Source of the DNA: Flavobacterium foetidum
GTDB lineage: Bacteria > Bacteroidota > Bacteroidia > Flavobacteriales > Flavobacteriaceae
Assembly: GCF_004634245.1 (NCBI RefSeq)
Contig: NZ_SJTF01000018.1
Coordinates: 29,477-93,476 of the forward strand
Reading direction: 5' to 3'
Length of the DNA stretch: 64,000 nt
Shown here: positions 8,184-16,218 of the stretch, one piece after another
Position numbering within the stretch: the stretch's first letter is position 1
Layout: each line of letters begins with the position of its first letter
Program-made: the position numbers and the translations under genes
Notes under the pieces: model-generated
The model's input: the letters and a program-made list of their open reading frames with translations, nothing else
Told to the model about the DNA's origin: nothing
Database searches by the model: none

Positions 8184-9299
8184 TTATTTAATTGCGTCCT
8201 GAATACTGATTTTTTCACCATCTCTGGTTGCGGTCAAAAATGCTGCTCCATATCCTTTATTTTTAGCCTCTTGCAGAAATTTTTGAGCTTTTTCATAATC
8301 AGAAGTTTCCTCGTAAAAATATTTATAGATATTATTTTCATAAATCATCGAAACATTTTTTAATCCTTTAAAGTTTTTTGGCTCCAAAGGTGTTTTTTTG
8401 ATACTTGCAATAAGCTGTACCTTAAAGAACGTTCCTTTAGGTTTTGCAGGAGTTGCCGCAACTACGGTTTTTGGCTTGCTTGGCGTTGTGTCTTTTACCG
8501 GTTTTGCTTCGTTTGCTTCTCCGCCAGAACCAAAATACTCACGCTTATAGCTTAAGATTGCTTCTGCAATGGCTCTTGCAATATCGTCTTGTCCTTCTTC
8601 AGAATTTAGAATATTACCTTCGGTTGGGTTAGAAATGAATCCCGTTTCAACCAGAACTCTAGGCATATAAGCTTTATGAAGAACCATAAAAGGTGCTTGT
8701 TTTACACCGCCTTGTCTCAGTTTTTTTCCTAATTTCTCAAAATTATCTTCGATTTTACTCGCCAAAGAAATACTGTTATCCAAATATTCTTCCTGCATCA
8801 ACGTCATTCCGATCATAGATTCAGGAGAGTTTGGATCAAAACCTTCATACTTACGTTTATAGTCTTTCTCAAGGGTAATTACTGAGTTCTCTTTTTTTGC
8901 AGCTTCGAGATTAGAGGCAACTTTGCTCAAACCCATTACGTAAGTTTCTGTACCATCGGCAGCAGTATTTTTATTGGCATTGCAATGTATAGAAACAAAA
9001 ATATTAGAATTTGCACGGTTTGCAATGTTTGCTCTTTCAACCAAATCTATAAAAACATCTGTTTTTCTAGTATAGATAACATTAACATTCGGATTAAGCT
9101 CTAAAATCTTCCCCACTTTCAAAACAATAGCCAAAGCAATATTTTTTTCGATACGACCGCTGTAGACAGCGCCAAAGTCATGATCTCCGTGTCCGGCGTC
9201 TAGCGTCACCTTAAAGACATTTGACTGACTATGAGCACAAAAAGCCATAATTAATAGAAAAAAAGTAAATATTACCTTAATTTTGTTCAATCTATTCAT
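8184..9299 (-). CDS. N-acetylmuramoyl-L-alanine amidase (Amidase_3)
   Basis: The ATG at 9299 gives a 371-residue protein with a clean signal peptide (MNRLNKIKVIFTFFLLIMAF, cleavage near AHSQ). An upstream ATG would put charged and Cys-containing residues in front and overlap the divergent lptD. The catalytic domain carries the zinc-site motifs DAGHGDHDFGAV, the Glu of RIEKN and SIHCNA. It cleaves the amide between MurNAc and L-Ala in peptidoglycan. The C-terminal 70 residues resemble a SPOR domain that would bind septal glycan. It heads the minus-strand block. Confidence 0.9.
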   Translation of the reverse strand: MNRLNKIKVIFTFFLLIMAFCAHSQSNVFKVTLDAGHGDHDFGAVYSGRIEKNIALAIVLKVGKILELNPNVNVIYTRKTDVFIDLVERANIANRANSNIFVSIHCNANKNTAADGTETYVMGLSKVASNLEAAKKENSVITLEKDYKRKYEGFDPNSPESMIGMTLMQEEYLDNSISLASKIEDNFEKLGKKLRQGGVKQAPFMVLHKAYMPRVLVETGFISNPTEGNILNSEEGQDDIARAIAEAILSYKREYFGSGGEANEAKPVKDTTPSKPKTVVAATPAKPKGTFFKVQLIASIKKTPLEPKNFKGLKNVSMIYENNIYKYFYEETSDYEKAQKFLQEAKNKGYGAAFLTATRDGEKISIQDAIK

Positions 9300-9432
9300 A
9301 AATCCATTAGTTAATTTTAATAAAATGCAGCTGTTATAATTTTTACAATTGATTATTTTTGCCAAAAAATTATATGTAAGTTTGACATGTCAAAAAACAA
9401 GCCATAATTTTACAAAAATAGCATTTAAACCT

Positions 9433-12081
9433 TTGCACACAAACTTATTTAATATCGTTTTAATATCATTTTTCCTAACTATAGGTTGTGGTAATTTATA
9501 TTCGCAGGAGATAAAAAACAAAAAAAAGCCGGTTCCCGCTGTAAAACAAACAGATAAACCGGCTGCATCTATAACAGACACCATCAAACTTGATACTGTA
9601 AAACCAAAAAAGACATTTTTGGATGGTAAAGTGCGATATGTAGCAAAAGATTATGCCAAAATAGACCAAAAGAACAAACTCATTACTTTATACAACGAAG
9701 CAGAACTTTATTACAAAGATGTAGAACTGAAATCGGGTATTATAGTTCTCAACTACGAAAAAGATGAAGTTTATGCCGGCCGAATTAAGGATTCTGCGGG
9801 CGTATTGGTTCAATATCCAAACTTTAAGCAAGGAGAAAGCGAAGTACAACCAGATTCTATTCGCTTTAATTTTAAAACAAAAAAAGCCTTAATTTATAAT
9901 TCAAGAACCAAGCAAGGCGAACTAAACATCAAAGCGAGTGTTACCAAAAAAGAAAACGATTCTACGTATTTTCTAAAGGGCGCCCGTATTACAACGGCAG
10001 AAGATATCGACAACCCAGAATACTACTTTAGAACTAGTAAAATCAAATTTGTCCCTGGTAAAAAAATCGTTACTGGATTGACACAAATGGTTATTGCTGA
10101 TGTGCCCACACCACTGGCGCTTCCATACGGATATTTTCCTTTAAGCAAAGAGAAAAGTGTTTCGGGAATCATTGTTCCGAGTTACAACGACTCAAACACT
10201 AGAGGGTTTTCTTTGCAGAACGGGGGTTACTATTTCGCTTTAAGCGATAATTACGATTTGACCGTCCTCGGAGATTATTATACCAATGGAAGTTATGCCA
10301 TGCGTTTTGAATCGGCTTATGCAACACGCTACAAATATCGGGGAAATGTCAATATTCGTTATGAAAACCTGATCAGCAGTGAACGTGGTTATCCCGATTA
10401 CAGCAAACAAAACATTTACAACATTCAATGGTCGCATTCTAGAGACACAAAATCGAACCCAAATTCGACTTTCTCAGCTTCGGTAAACATGGGATCGAGT
10501 AAGTATTTCAAGCGTTCCATTAACCAAGCAAACGTCGGATCTAACCTGAACAATACGTTGAGTTCGTCTATTTCATACAATAAGACGTTTAATACTATTC
10601 CGGGGTCTCGTATAGCTTTGACCGCAACGCATCAGCAGAATACACAGACAGAAGAAATCATAATGACATTACCTTCGCTTCAGGGAAGTATTGACCGTAT
10701 CTATCCTTTTGCCGGAAGAGATGGTCAAAAAAAGGGTTTTATCAAAAACATCAATTTACAATACAACGTAAGCGGTAAAAACTATTTTAAGACAAGCGAT
10801 TCCTTGTTTTTTAAACCTCAAATGTTTAAAGATGCACAAATTGGTATGCAACACAGCATTCCGATTAGCACGAACTTTAAATTATTCAAGTATTTTAGTG
10901 CCGGTGCTTCCACAAATTATCAGGAAACATGGGTAACCAAAACTATAAAAAAAGAATTTGACGAAACAGAAGGAAGAGTAACCGACAAAGTTGTTGATGG
11001 TTTTGATGCTTACAGAACTTATAACTTCAGCACCAATTTAGGAACTACTATTTACGGTACCTACGACTTTGGAAGCGATAAAAAAATCCAAGCAATCAGG
11101 CACGTTATGCGTCCGAGCATTACGTATGCCTACACGCCAAGTTTTGAGCGCTATTACGACACTTATGCTGTAGATGCGACCGGAATTATAACTTCTCAAT
11201 ATTCTCGTTTTGACGGCGGTCTTTTTAGCGCGCCAGGAAAAGACAATTCTAATATTGTCGGTATCGCATTAAGCAACACTTTCGAGGCAAAGGTGAGAGA
11301 TCGCGATAGCACAAAAACAGAGCCTAAAAAAGTAATGCTGCTGAACAATTTAAATTTCAGCACAAGCTATAATTTTAACGCTGACGGAAAAACTACTTTT
11401 GCGTGGCAACCAGTTTTAGTAAGTGGTGGTACACAGTTTTTTGACAATAAGCTGAACATGAATTTTGGCGCCACCCTTGATCCGTACGCGATTGACAATG
11501 GAGGTAACAAAATGAACAAATATAATATTGAAAACGGAGGGAGCCTTTTTAGAATGACAAGCGCCAACCTTACTTTAAATTATTCATTTTCAAACAAAGG
11601 CGGCGACAAGGAAAAGAACACTCAAAGTCAGCGGAATGGAGGACGTAACGATGACTTGTTTGGAACCAATACCGATTTGAACGACAGCAGGAACAGCCAA
11701 TTTGCCAATGATCCTGAACGAGAAGATGATGTCATTACCGAATTTTTCAATTCGAAGATTCCGTGGGACATGACGCTGGCCTACTCCTTAACTTATCAAA
11801 ACACTAATAGAGAAAGCAGAATCAGCGGAAACTCTCTAATGGTTTCTGTCAACATGGATATTACGCCTAAATGGAAGGGCGGGGTTTCTACAGGTTATGA
11901 TTTTGTTCAAAAAGGAGTTACCTTTACTCAATTCCGTTTTGAAAGAGATTTGTTAAGCTGGAGAATGGCTTTTAACTGGACACCGCTTGGTGTAAATTCA
12001 AACTGGAATTTCTTTATCGGAATCAAATCGGGAATGCTTAGCGACATTAAGTGGAATAAACGAAGCACTTCTAATCGATAA
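9433..12081 (+). CDS. lptD: LPS assembly outer-membrane protein LptD
   Basis: The product carries an N-terminal OstA/LptA-like beta-jellyroll and a large C-terminal barrel rich in aromatic strands, as in Bacteroidota LptD. LptD inserts lipopolysaccharide into the outer leaflet with LptE. No ATG fits the start. The frame is open back to a TTG at 9349, but the TTG at 9433 puts the signal sequence (HTNLFNIVLISFFLTIGCGNL) at the N-terminus, so I prefer it (882 residues). Candidate -7 boxes TATTTTTG (9354) and TAAGTTTG (9377) lie between the two TTGs, which also favours the later start. Confidence 0.8.
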   Translation: MHTNLFNIVLISFFLTIGCGNLYSQEIKNKKKPVPAVKQTDKPAASITDTIKLDTVKPKKTFLDGKVRYVAKDYAKIDQKNKLITLYNEAELYYKDVELKSGIIVLNYEKDEVYAGRIKDSAGVLVQYPNFKQGESEVQPDSIRFNFKTKKALIYNSRTKQGELNIKASVTKKENDSTYFLKGARITTAEDIDNPEYYFRTSKIKFVPGKKIVTGLTQMVIADVPTPLALPYGYFPLSKEKSVSGIIVPSYNDSNTRGFSLQNGGYYFALSDNYDLTVLGDYYTNGSYAMRFESAYATRYKYRGNVNIRYENLISSERGYPDYSKQNIYNIQWSHSRDTKSNPNSTFSASVNMGSSKYFKRSINQANVGSNLNNTLSSSISYNKTFNTIPGSRIALTATHQQNTQTEEIIMTLPSLQGSIDRIYPFAGRDGQKKGFIKNINLQYNVSGKNYFKTSDSLFFKPQMFKDAQIGMQHSIPISTNFKLFKYFSAGASTNYQETWVTKTIKKEFDETEGRVTDKVVDGFDAYRTYNFSTNLGTTIYGTYDFGSDKKIQAIRHVMRPSITYAYTPSFERYYDTYAVDATGIITSQYSRFDGGLFSAPGKDNSNIVGIALSNTFEAKVRDRDSTKTEPKKVMLLNNLNFSTSYNFNADGKTTFAWQPVLVSGGTQFFDNKLNMNFGATLDPYAIDNGGNKMNKYNIENGGSLFRMTSANLTLNYSFSNKGGDKEKNTQSQRNGGRNDDLFGTNTDLNDSRNSQFANDPEREDDVITEFFNSKIPWDMTLAYSLTYQNTNRESRISGNSLMVSVNMDITPKWKGGVSTGYDFVQKGVTFTQFRFERDLLSWRMAFNWTPLGVNSNWNFFIGIKSGMLSDIKWNKRSTSNR

Positions 12082-12104
12082 TAATCGAATTTAAAAATCT
12101 TATT

Positions 12105-12485
12105 ATGAAAAAAATCATTTTTACAGAAAAGGCTCCGGCTCCAATCGGACCTTATAATCAAGCGGTATTATCTGGAAACACATTATACGCTTCTGGACAG
12201 ATAGCAATCAATCCTGCTTCAGGAGAAATAATCACAGACAACATCAACGACGAAACACATCAGGTGATGCAGAACATCGCTGCCATTCTTGAAGCTGCTG
12301 GAATGACATTTGAAAATGTCGTGAAATCCACAATCTTTATTATGGACATGAACAACTTTGGCGCGATAAATACCATTTACGGTTCCTATTTTAACGAAAA
12401 AACCGCTCCAGCTCGTGAAACGGTTCAAGTGGCTTGTCTGCCAAAAAATGTTAATGTAGAGATTTCTATAATTGCAGTGCAATAG
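12105..12485 (+). CDS. ridA: RidA-family enamine/imine deaminase
   Basis: The 126-residue protein matches RidA (YjgF/YER057c) along its full length: TEKAPAPIGPYNQAV at the start, ASGQIAINP, and PARETVQVACLP with the substrate-binding Arg. RidA hydrolyses reactive 2-aminoacrylate and related enamines released by PLP enzymes. It follows lptD by 23 bases and may be co-transcribed. Its 3' end overlaps the convergent mgsA by 20 bases. Confidence 0.9.
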   Translation: MKKIIFTEKAPAPIGPYNQAVLSGNTLYASGQIAINPASGEIITDNINDETHQVMQNIAAILEAAGMTFENVVKSTIFIMDMNNFGAINTIYGSYFNEKTAPARETVQVACLPKNVNVEISIIAVQ

Positions 12486-12840
12486 CATCTAATAATAATT
12501 GTGCCGTTGCTTCATTTGTTGCCAGCGGCACATTATGCACATCACATACACGAATCAGCATATTGATATCTGCTTCGTGCGGATGACTTGATAAAGGATC
12601 TTTAAAAAAGAAAACCATATTTGTGATTCCTTCTGCTACCCTTCCCGCAATCTGCGCATCGCCTCCTAAAGGTCCCGAAAGCATTCTTTGTGTCTTAAAT
12701 CCAGCTGCCTCGGCTTTTCCTCCAGTTGTGCCAGTACCAATCAACCTGATTTTTTCATTATGAAGAACCGCTTCATTTTTAATTAAAAAATCAATCAAAT
12801 CGGCTTTTTTGCCATCGTGCGCAATAATTGCAATTTCCAT
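12466..12840 (-). CDS. mgsA: Methylglyoxal synthase
   Basis: I chose the ATG at 12840 (MEIAIIAHDGKK), which matches the family N-terminus; a longer reading adds 12 residues from the previous gene. The 124-residue protein has GTGTTGGKAEAAG and SGPLGGDAQIAGRVAEG, the phosphate-binding and catalytic-Asp motifs of MgsA. It converts dihydroxyacetone phosphate to methylglyoxal and so bypasses lower glycolysis. It starts 10 bases after a BadF-type kinase gene on the same strand and lies near gapA and pfkA, consistent with a glycolysis neighbourhood. Confidence 0.9.
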   Translation of the reverse strand: MEIAIIAHDGKKADLIDFLIKNEAVLHNEKIRLIGTGTTGGKAEAAGFKTQRMLSGPLGGDAQIAGRVAEGITNMVFFFKDPLSSHPHEADINMLIRVCDVHNVPLATNEATAQLLLDAIALQL

Positions 12841-12850
12841 AAAACCAGAA

Positions 12851-13702
12851 CTATTGATTAGCGACATGATAAGCAATTAATCCATCGATAGGGCGTCTTA
12901 AAACATTCCCTAACTGAAGTTCATATTTATCAAATGTTTCTTGTAATTCTTCCTTTAAATAAAAGGCAATAGAACCCACAAAGTGCACCGGAACTTCTTT
13001 ACAGTTATCAAATTGCTTGATATAATTTTTAACGAAAGATTTCATTCCTTTGAAAATGATTTTTCTGCAGAATTCTGTGTCTTTATGTTTAATTAAAAAT
13101 TTAGCAAACGTTGCTAGATAAGCGTTTGGATTTGGCTCTTTGTACAATTTATTTTTAATAAAATCAGCATCCAAATTGTATTCTTTCTCGAACTCGACAG
13201 CCAATTCTTTCGGCATTTTGTTGAAATAGTATTTTCTGATCAATTCTTTTCCGAAAACATTTCCGCTACAGTCGTCCATAGCAATATAACCTAAAGACTG
13301 TACTTTCTGGTGCAACACTTTTCCGTCAAAATAAGAGCAGTTAGAACCTGTCCCTAAAATACAAACAATTGCTTCTTCTCCTTTTGGAGTTGTAGCGTAA
13401 ACAGCAGCATATGTATCTTCTTGTACTTCTACAATTGCATTTACAAAATATTCTTGAAATACCTGCTTTAAAAATTGCTGCATTCTTTCAGTACCGCATC
13501 CAGCTCCGTAAAAGAATAAATGAGTTGCATTTTTTTTGTTTTGTAAAATATCAAAACGATCATTTAATCTCGAAATAATCTCCGGACCGTCAAGAATTTC
13601 AGGATTTAATCCTAAAGTTTGTGTGGTGAATAATACTTTTCCATTATCATCAATTGCAATCCAATCGGCTTTAGTAGATCCACTATCAACTATTAATTTC
13701 AT
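12851..13702 (-). CDS. BadF/BadG/BcrA/BcrD-type ATPase, probable N-acetylglucosamine kinase-like protein
   Basis: The 283 residues show an actin-like ATPase fold: MKLIVDSGSTKADWIAID (phosphate 1), GTGSNCSYFDG (phosphate 2, about residues 117-127) and the adenosine motif near VHFVGSIAFYL. Bacteroidota members of this family resemble eukaryotic N-acetylglucosamine kinase, so sugar or amino-sugar phosphorylation is likely but the substrate is unproven. It is followed after 10 bases by mgsA. A terminator separates it from gapA upstream. Confidence 0.75.
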   Translation of the reverse strand: MKLIVDSGSTKADWIAIDDNGKVLFTTQTLGLNPEILDGPEIISRLNDRFDILQNKKNATHLFFYGAGCGTERMQQFLKQVFQEYFVNAIVEVQEDTYAAVYATTPKGEEAIVCILGTGSNCSYFDGKVLHQKVQSLGYIAMDDCSGNVFGKELIRKYYFNKMPKELAVEFEKEYNLDADFIKNKLYKEPNPNAYLATFAKFLIKHKDTEFCRKIIFKGMKSFVKNYIKQFDNCKEVPVHFVGSIAFYLKEELQETFDKYELQLGNVLRRPIDGLIAYHVANQ

Positions 13703-13779
13703 TTTGTTTAGTTTTTGGGATTAAGTCTTCTTAATTTAAAAGTGTATTTTTTACATTAATCAAGAAGTAACAAAATAAG

Positions 13780-13811
13780 AAAATCCCGTTATTTTGAAGT
13801 AACGGGATTTT
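13780..13811 (-). terminator. Terminator of gapA
   Basis: AAAATCCCGTTA (13780-13791) and TAACGGGATTTT (13800-13811) form a perfect 12-base-pair stem with an eight-base loop. It lies just after the gapA stop on the minus strand. Confidence 0.85.
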
Positions 13812-13827
13812 GCAAAAATATATATTA

Positions 13828-14832
13828 TTATTTTAAACCTGCAATGTGTACAGATAAATCGATTAATTTGCTTGAGTATCCGTACTCATTATCGTACCAA
13901 GAAACTAATTTGAAGAAAGTTGAGTTTAAACCGATTCCGGCTGTAGCATCAACGATAGAAGTTCTTTTGTCTGAGATAAAGTCTTGAGAAACAACAGCAT
14001 CTTCAGTGTATCCTAAGATACCTTTTAATTCGTTCTCAGAAGCTTTTTTCAATACCGCTAAGATTTCTTCGTAAGTAGTTTCTTTTGCAACTTTTACAGT
14101 TAAATCTACTACAGAAACGTCGGCAGTAGGAACACGGAAAGACATTCCAGTTAATTTTCCATTCAAAGATGGAATAACTTTTCCAACCGCTTTTGCAGCA
14201 CCAGTTGAAGAAGGAATGATGTTGATTGCAGCCGCACGTCCACCTCTCCAGTCTTTTCTAGAAGGTCCGTCAGCAGTCATTTGAGTTGAAGTAGTTGCGT
14301 GAACAGTAGTCATCAAACCTTCAACGATTTCGAAATTATCGTGGATAACTTTAGCTAAAGGAGCTAAACAGTTTGTAGTACAAGAAGCATTAGAAACAAC
14401 TAAATCAGAAGCTTTTGCAGTCTCGTGGTTTACTCCCATTACAAACATTGGGGCATCAGCAGAAGGAGCAGAAATGATAACTTTTTTAGCTCCACCTTTT
14501 AAGTGTTCGCTTGCAGTTTCGATTGTTGTGAAGATACCAGTACATTCAGCTACTACATCTACGTCAACTTCATTCCATTTCAAGTCAGCAGGATTTCTTT
14601 CTGCAGTGATACGGATGTTTCTTCCGTTTACATAAAGTTTTCCTTCTTTTACTTCTACAGTTCCGTCGAAACGACCGTGAACAGAATCATATTTCAATAA
14701 GTACGCTAAATGATCAACATCTAATAAATCGTTGATTGCAACAACTTCTACGTTATCTCTATTGAAAGACTCTCTAAAAACGATTCTTCCGATACGTCCA
14801 AATCCGTTTATTCCTAATTTTACTTTTGACAT
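13828..14832 (-). CDS. gapA: Glyceraldehyde-3-phosphate dehydrogenase
   Basis: The 334-residue protein matches type I GAPDH over its whole length. It has the NAD-binding GINGFGRIGR, the catalytic Cys151 in SNASCTTNC, and the C-terminal SWYDNEYGYSSKLIDL. It oxidises glyceraldehyde-3-phosphate to 1,3-bisphosphoglycerate. It follows pfkA on the same strand after 88 bases and ends at a strong terminator, so the two glycolytic genes may form one transcript. Confidence 0.95.
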   Translation of the reverse strand: MSKVKLGINGFGRIGRIVFRESFNRDNVEVVAINDLLDVDHLAYLLKYDSVHGRFDGTVEVKEGKLYVNGRNIRITAERNPADLKWNEVDVDVVAECTGIFTTIETASEHLKGGAKKVIISAPSADAPMFVMGVNHETAKASDLVVSNASCTTNCLAPLAKVIHDNFEIVEGLMTTVHATTSTQMTADGPSRKDWRGGRAAAINIIPSSTGAAKAVGKVIPSLNGKLTGMSFRVPTADVSVVDLTVKVAKETTYEEILAVLKKASENELKGILGYTEDAVVSQDFISDKRTSIVDATAGIGLNSTFFKLVSWYDNEYGYSSKLIDLSVHIAGLK

Positions 14833-14920
14833 TTTACTAAATTTTTGCTTTTGTTTTTATTACACTAATTCAAAGTCTAATTTCCTCACAATAAACTTCT
14901 CTTCTTTTAAACTTTTATAT

Positions 14921-15907
14921 TTATGTTGACATGATGTCTGATACTCTCAACAATTCTCTGTCTATCTCAGATTTTCCTTTGATAGCCTGTTCCAATGGTG
15001 TCAAAATTACTTTGTCTTCTCTTACACCCACCATGTAATTTGACTTACCTTCAATCAAAGATTCAACTGCCTTAACACCCAAACGGCTAGCCAAAACACG
15101 GTCAAAACAAGATGGAGAACCACCACGCTGCATGTGCCCTAAAACAGAGACACGTACATCGTATTCAGGTAAATTAGCTTCAACATAATCTTTTAGTTCA
15201 AATACGTTTTTACCAATTTTATCACCTTCAGCAATTACCACAATACTTGAAGACTTACCTGATGCTTTACTTTTTTGAAGTGAATCCAATAAACGATCCA
15301 ATCCTAAATCTTCTTCTGGAATAAGAATTTCTTCTGCTCCTGCTCCAATACCTGCATTAAGAGCGATATGTCCTGCATCGCGTCCCATCACCTCTACAAA
15401 GAACAGACGATTATGCGAACTTGCAGTATCTCTAATTTTATCAATACAGTCTACAACCGTATTTAATGCTGTATCGTAACCTAAAGTGAAACTTGTACCG
15501 TAGATGTCATTATCAATTGTGCCAGGAATTCCCATTACTGGAAAATCATATTCGGCATTAAAAATCAAACCTCCAGTAAAACTACCGTCTCCGCCAATAA
15601 CCACCAAAGCATCAACTCCGGCTTTCAAAAGATTTTCGTGTGCTTTTTTTCTGCCCTCAGGTGTTCTAAAGTCAACAGAACGAGCCGATTTTAAAATCGT
15701 TCCCCCTTTGTTTACAATATTATTTACGCTTCGTGGCCCCATTTCTTTGAAGTCTCCTTCAATCATACCTTGGTAACCTCTATAAATCCCGATGCATTCT
15801 ATATTATGATAAGCGCAAGTTCGAACAACAGATCGTATTGCAGCATTCATTCCAGGTGAATCTCCTCCTGAGGTAAGAACACCTACTTTTTTTATTGTTT
15901 TTGGCAT
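14921..15907 (-). CDS. pfkA: ATP-dependent 6-phosphofructokinase
   Basis: The 328-residue protein has the PfkA motifs LTSGGDSPGMNAAIRS (ATP site), IGGDGSFTGG (about 104-113), PGTIDND with the catalytic Asp near 132, and EVMGRDAGHIAL. The Gly following GGD in the GGDGS motif is the residue that points to ATP rather than pyrophosphate use. It commits fructose-6-phosphate to glycolysis and sits upstream of gapA. Confidence 0.95.
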   Translation of the reverse strand: MPKTIKKVGVLTSGGDSPGMNAAIRSVVRTCAYHNIECIGIYRGYQGMIEGDFKEMGPRSVNNIVNKGGTILKSARSVDFRTPEGRKKAHENLLKAGVDALVVIGGDGSFTGGLIFNAEYDFPVMGIPGTIDNDIYGTSFTLGYDTALNTVVDCIDKIRDTASSHNRLFFVEVMGRDAGHIALNAGIGAGAEEILIPEEDLGLDRLLDSLQKSKASGKSSSIVVIAEGDKIGKNVFELKDYVEANLPEYDVRVSVLGHMQRGGSPSCFDRVLASRLGVKAVESLIEGKSNYMVGVREDKVILTPLEQAIKGKSEIDRELLRVSDIMST

Positions 15908-16218
15908 TATTTAAGTATTAAAGTGTAAAATTAGCAAACATTCAGCACTTTTCGGGTTATGATTATAATAAATTAATCAAATATGTTAAATGCAAACGTT
16001 TTCGTTAATAAGTTTTTTTATAGTAAAAATTTCATTTACAATAATAAATCGCCCTTTTTTTAATTAAATCGTTAAAATTAACAATACCCGAATTAAGTGT
16101 TATAAAAATCAGAAAATCTGGTGTGACAGAAATAATTCCTAATCAAGCCTATAAATTTAAAATAAAAAAAACCATTACGTTACTAATGGTTTTAGAAATA
16201 GCTATTTTTAACAATCTA
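15908..16218. other. Gap holding the pfkA upstream region and the end of the TamB-like gene
   Basis: No gene was seen. The left part is the AT-rich region upstream of pfkA (minus strand); I could not find a complete TTG/TAnnTTTG promoter. The right end contains the terminator of the TamB-like gene. Confidence 0.5.
16164..16193 (-). terminator. Terminator of the TamB-like gene
   Basis: AAAACCATTA (16168-16177) and TAATGGTTTT (16184-16193) form a 10-base-pair stem with loop CGTTAC. On the minus strand it is followed by a T-run. Confidence 0.85.

Noticed and set aside
9300..9365. Longer amidase start overlapping lptD upstream sequence
   Set aside because: The added residues precede a normal signal peptide and have no signal character themselves.
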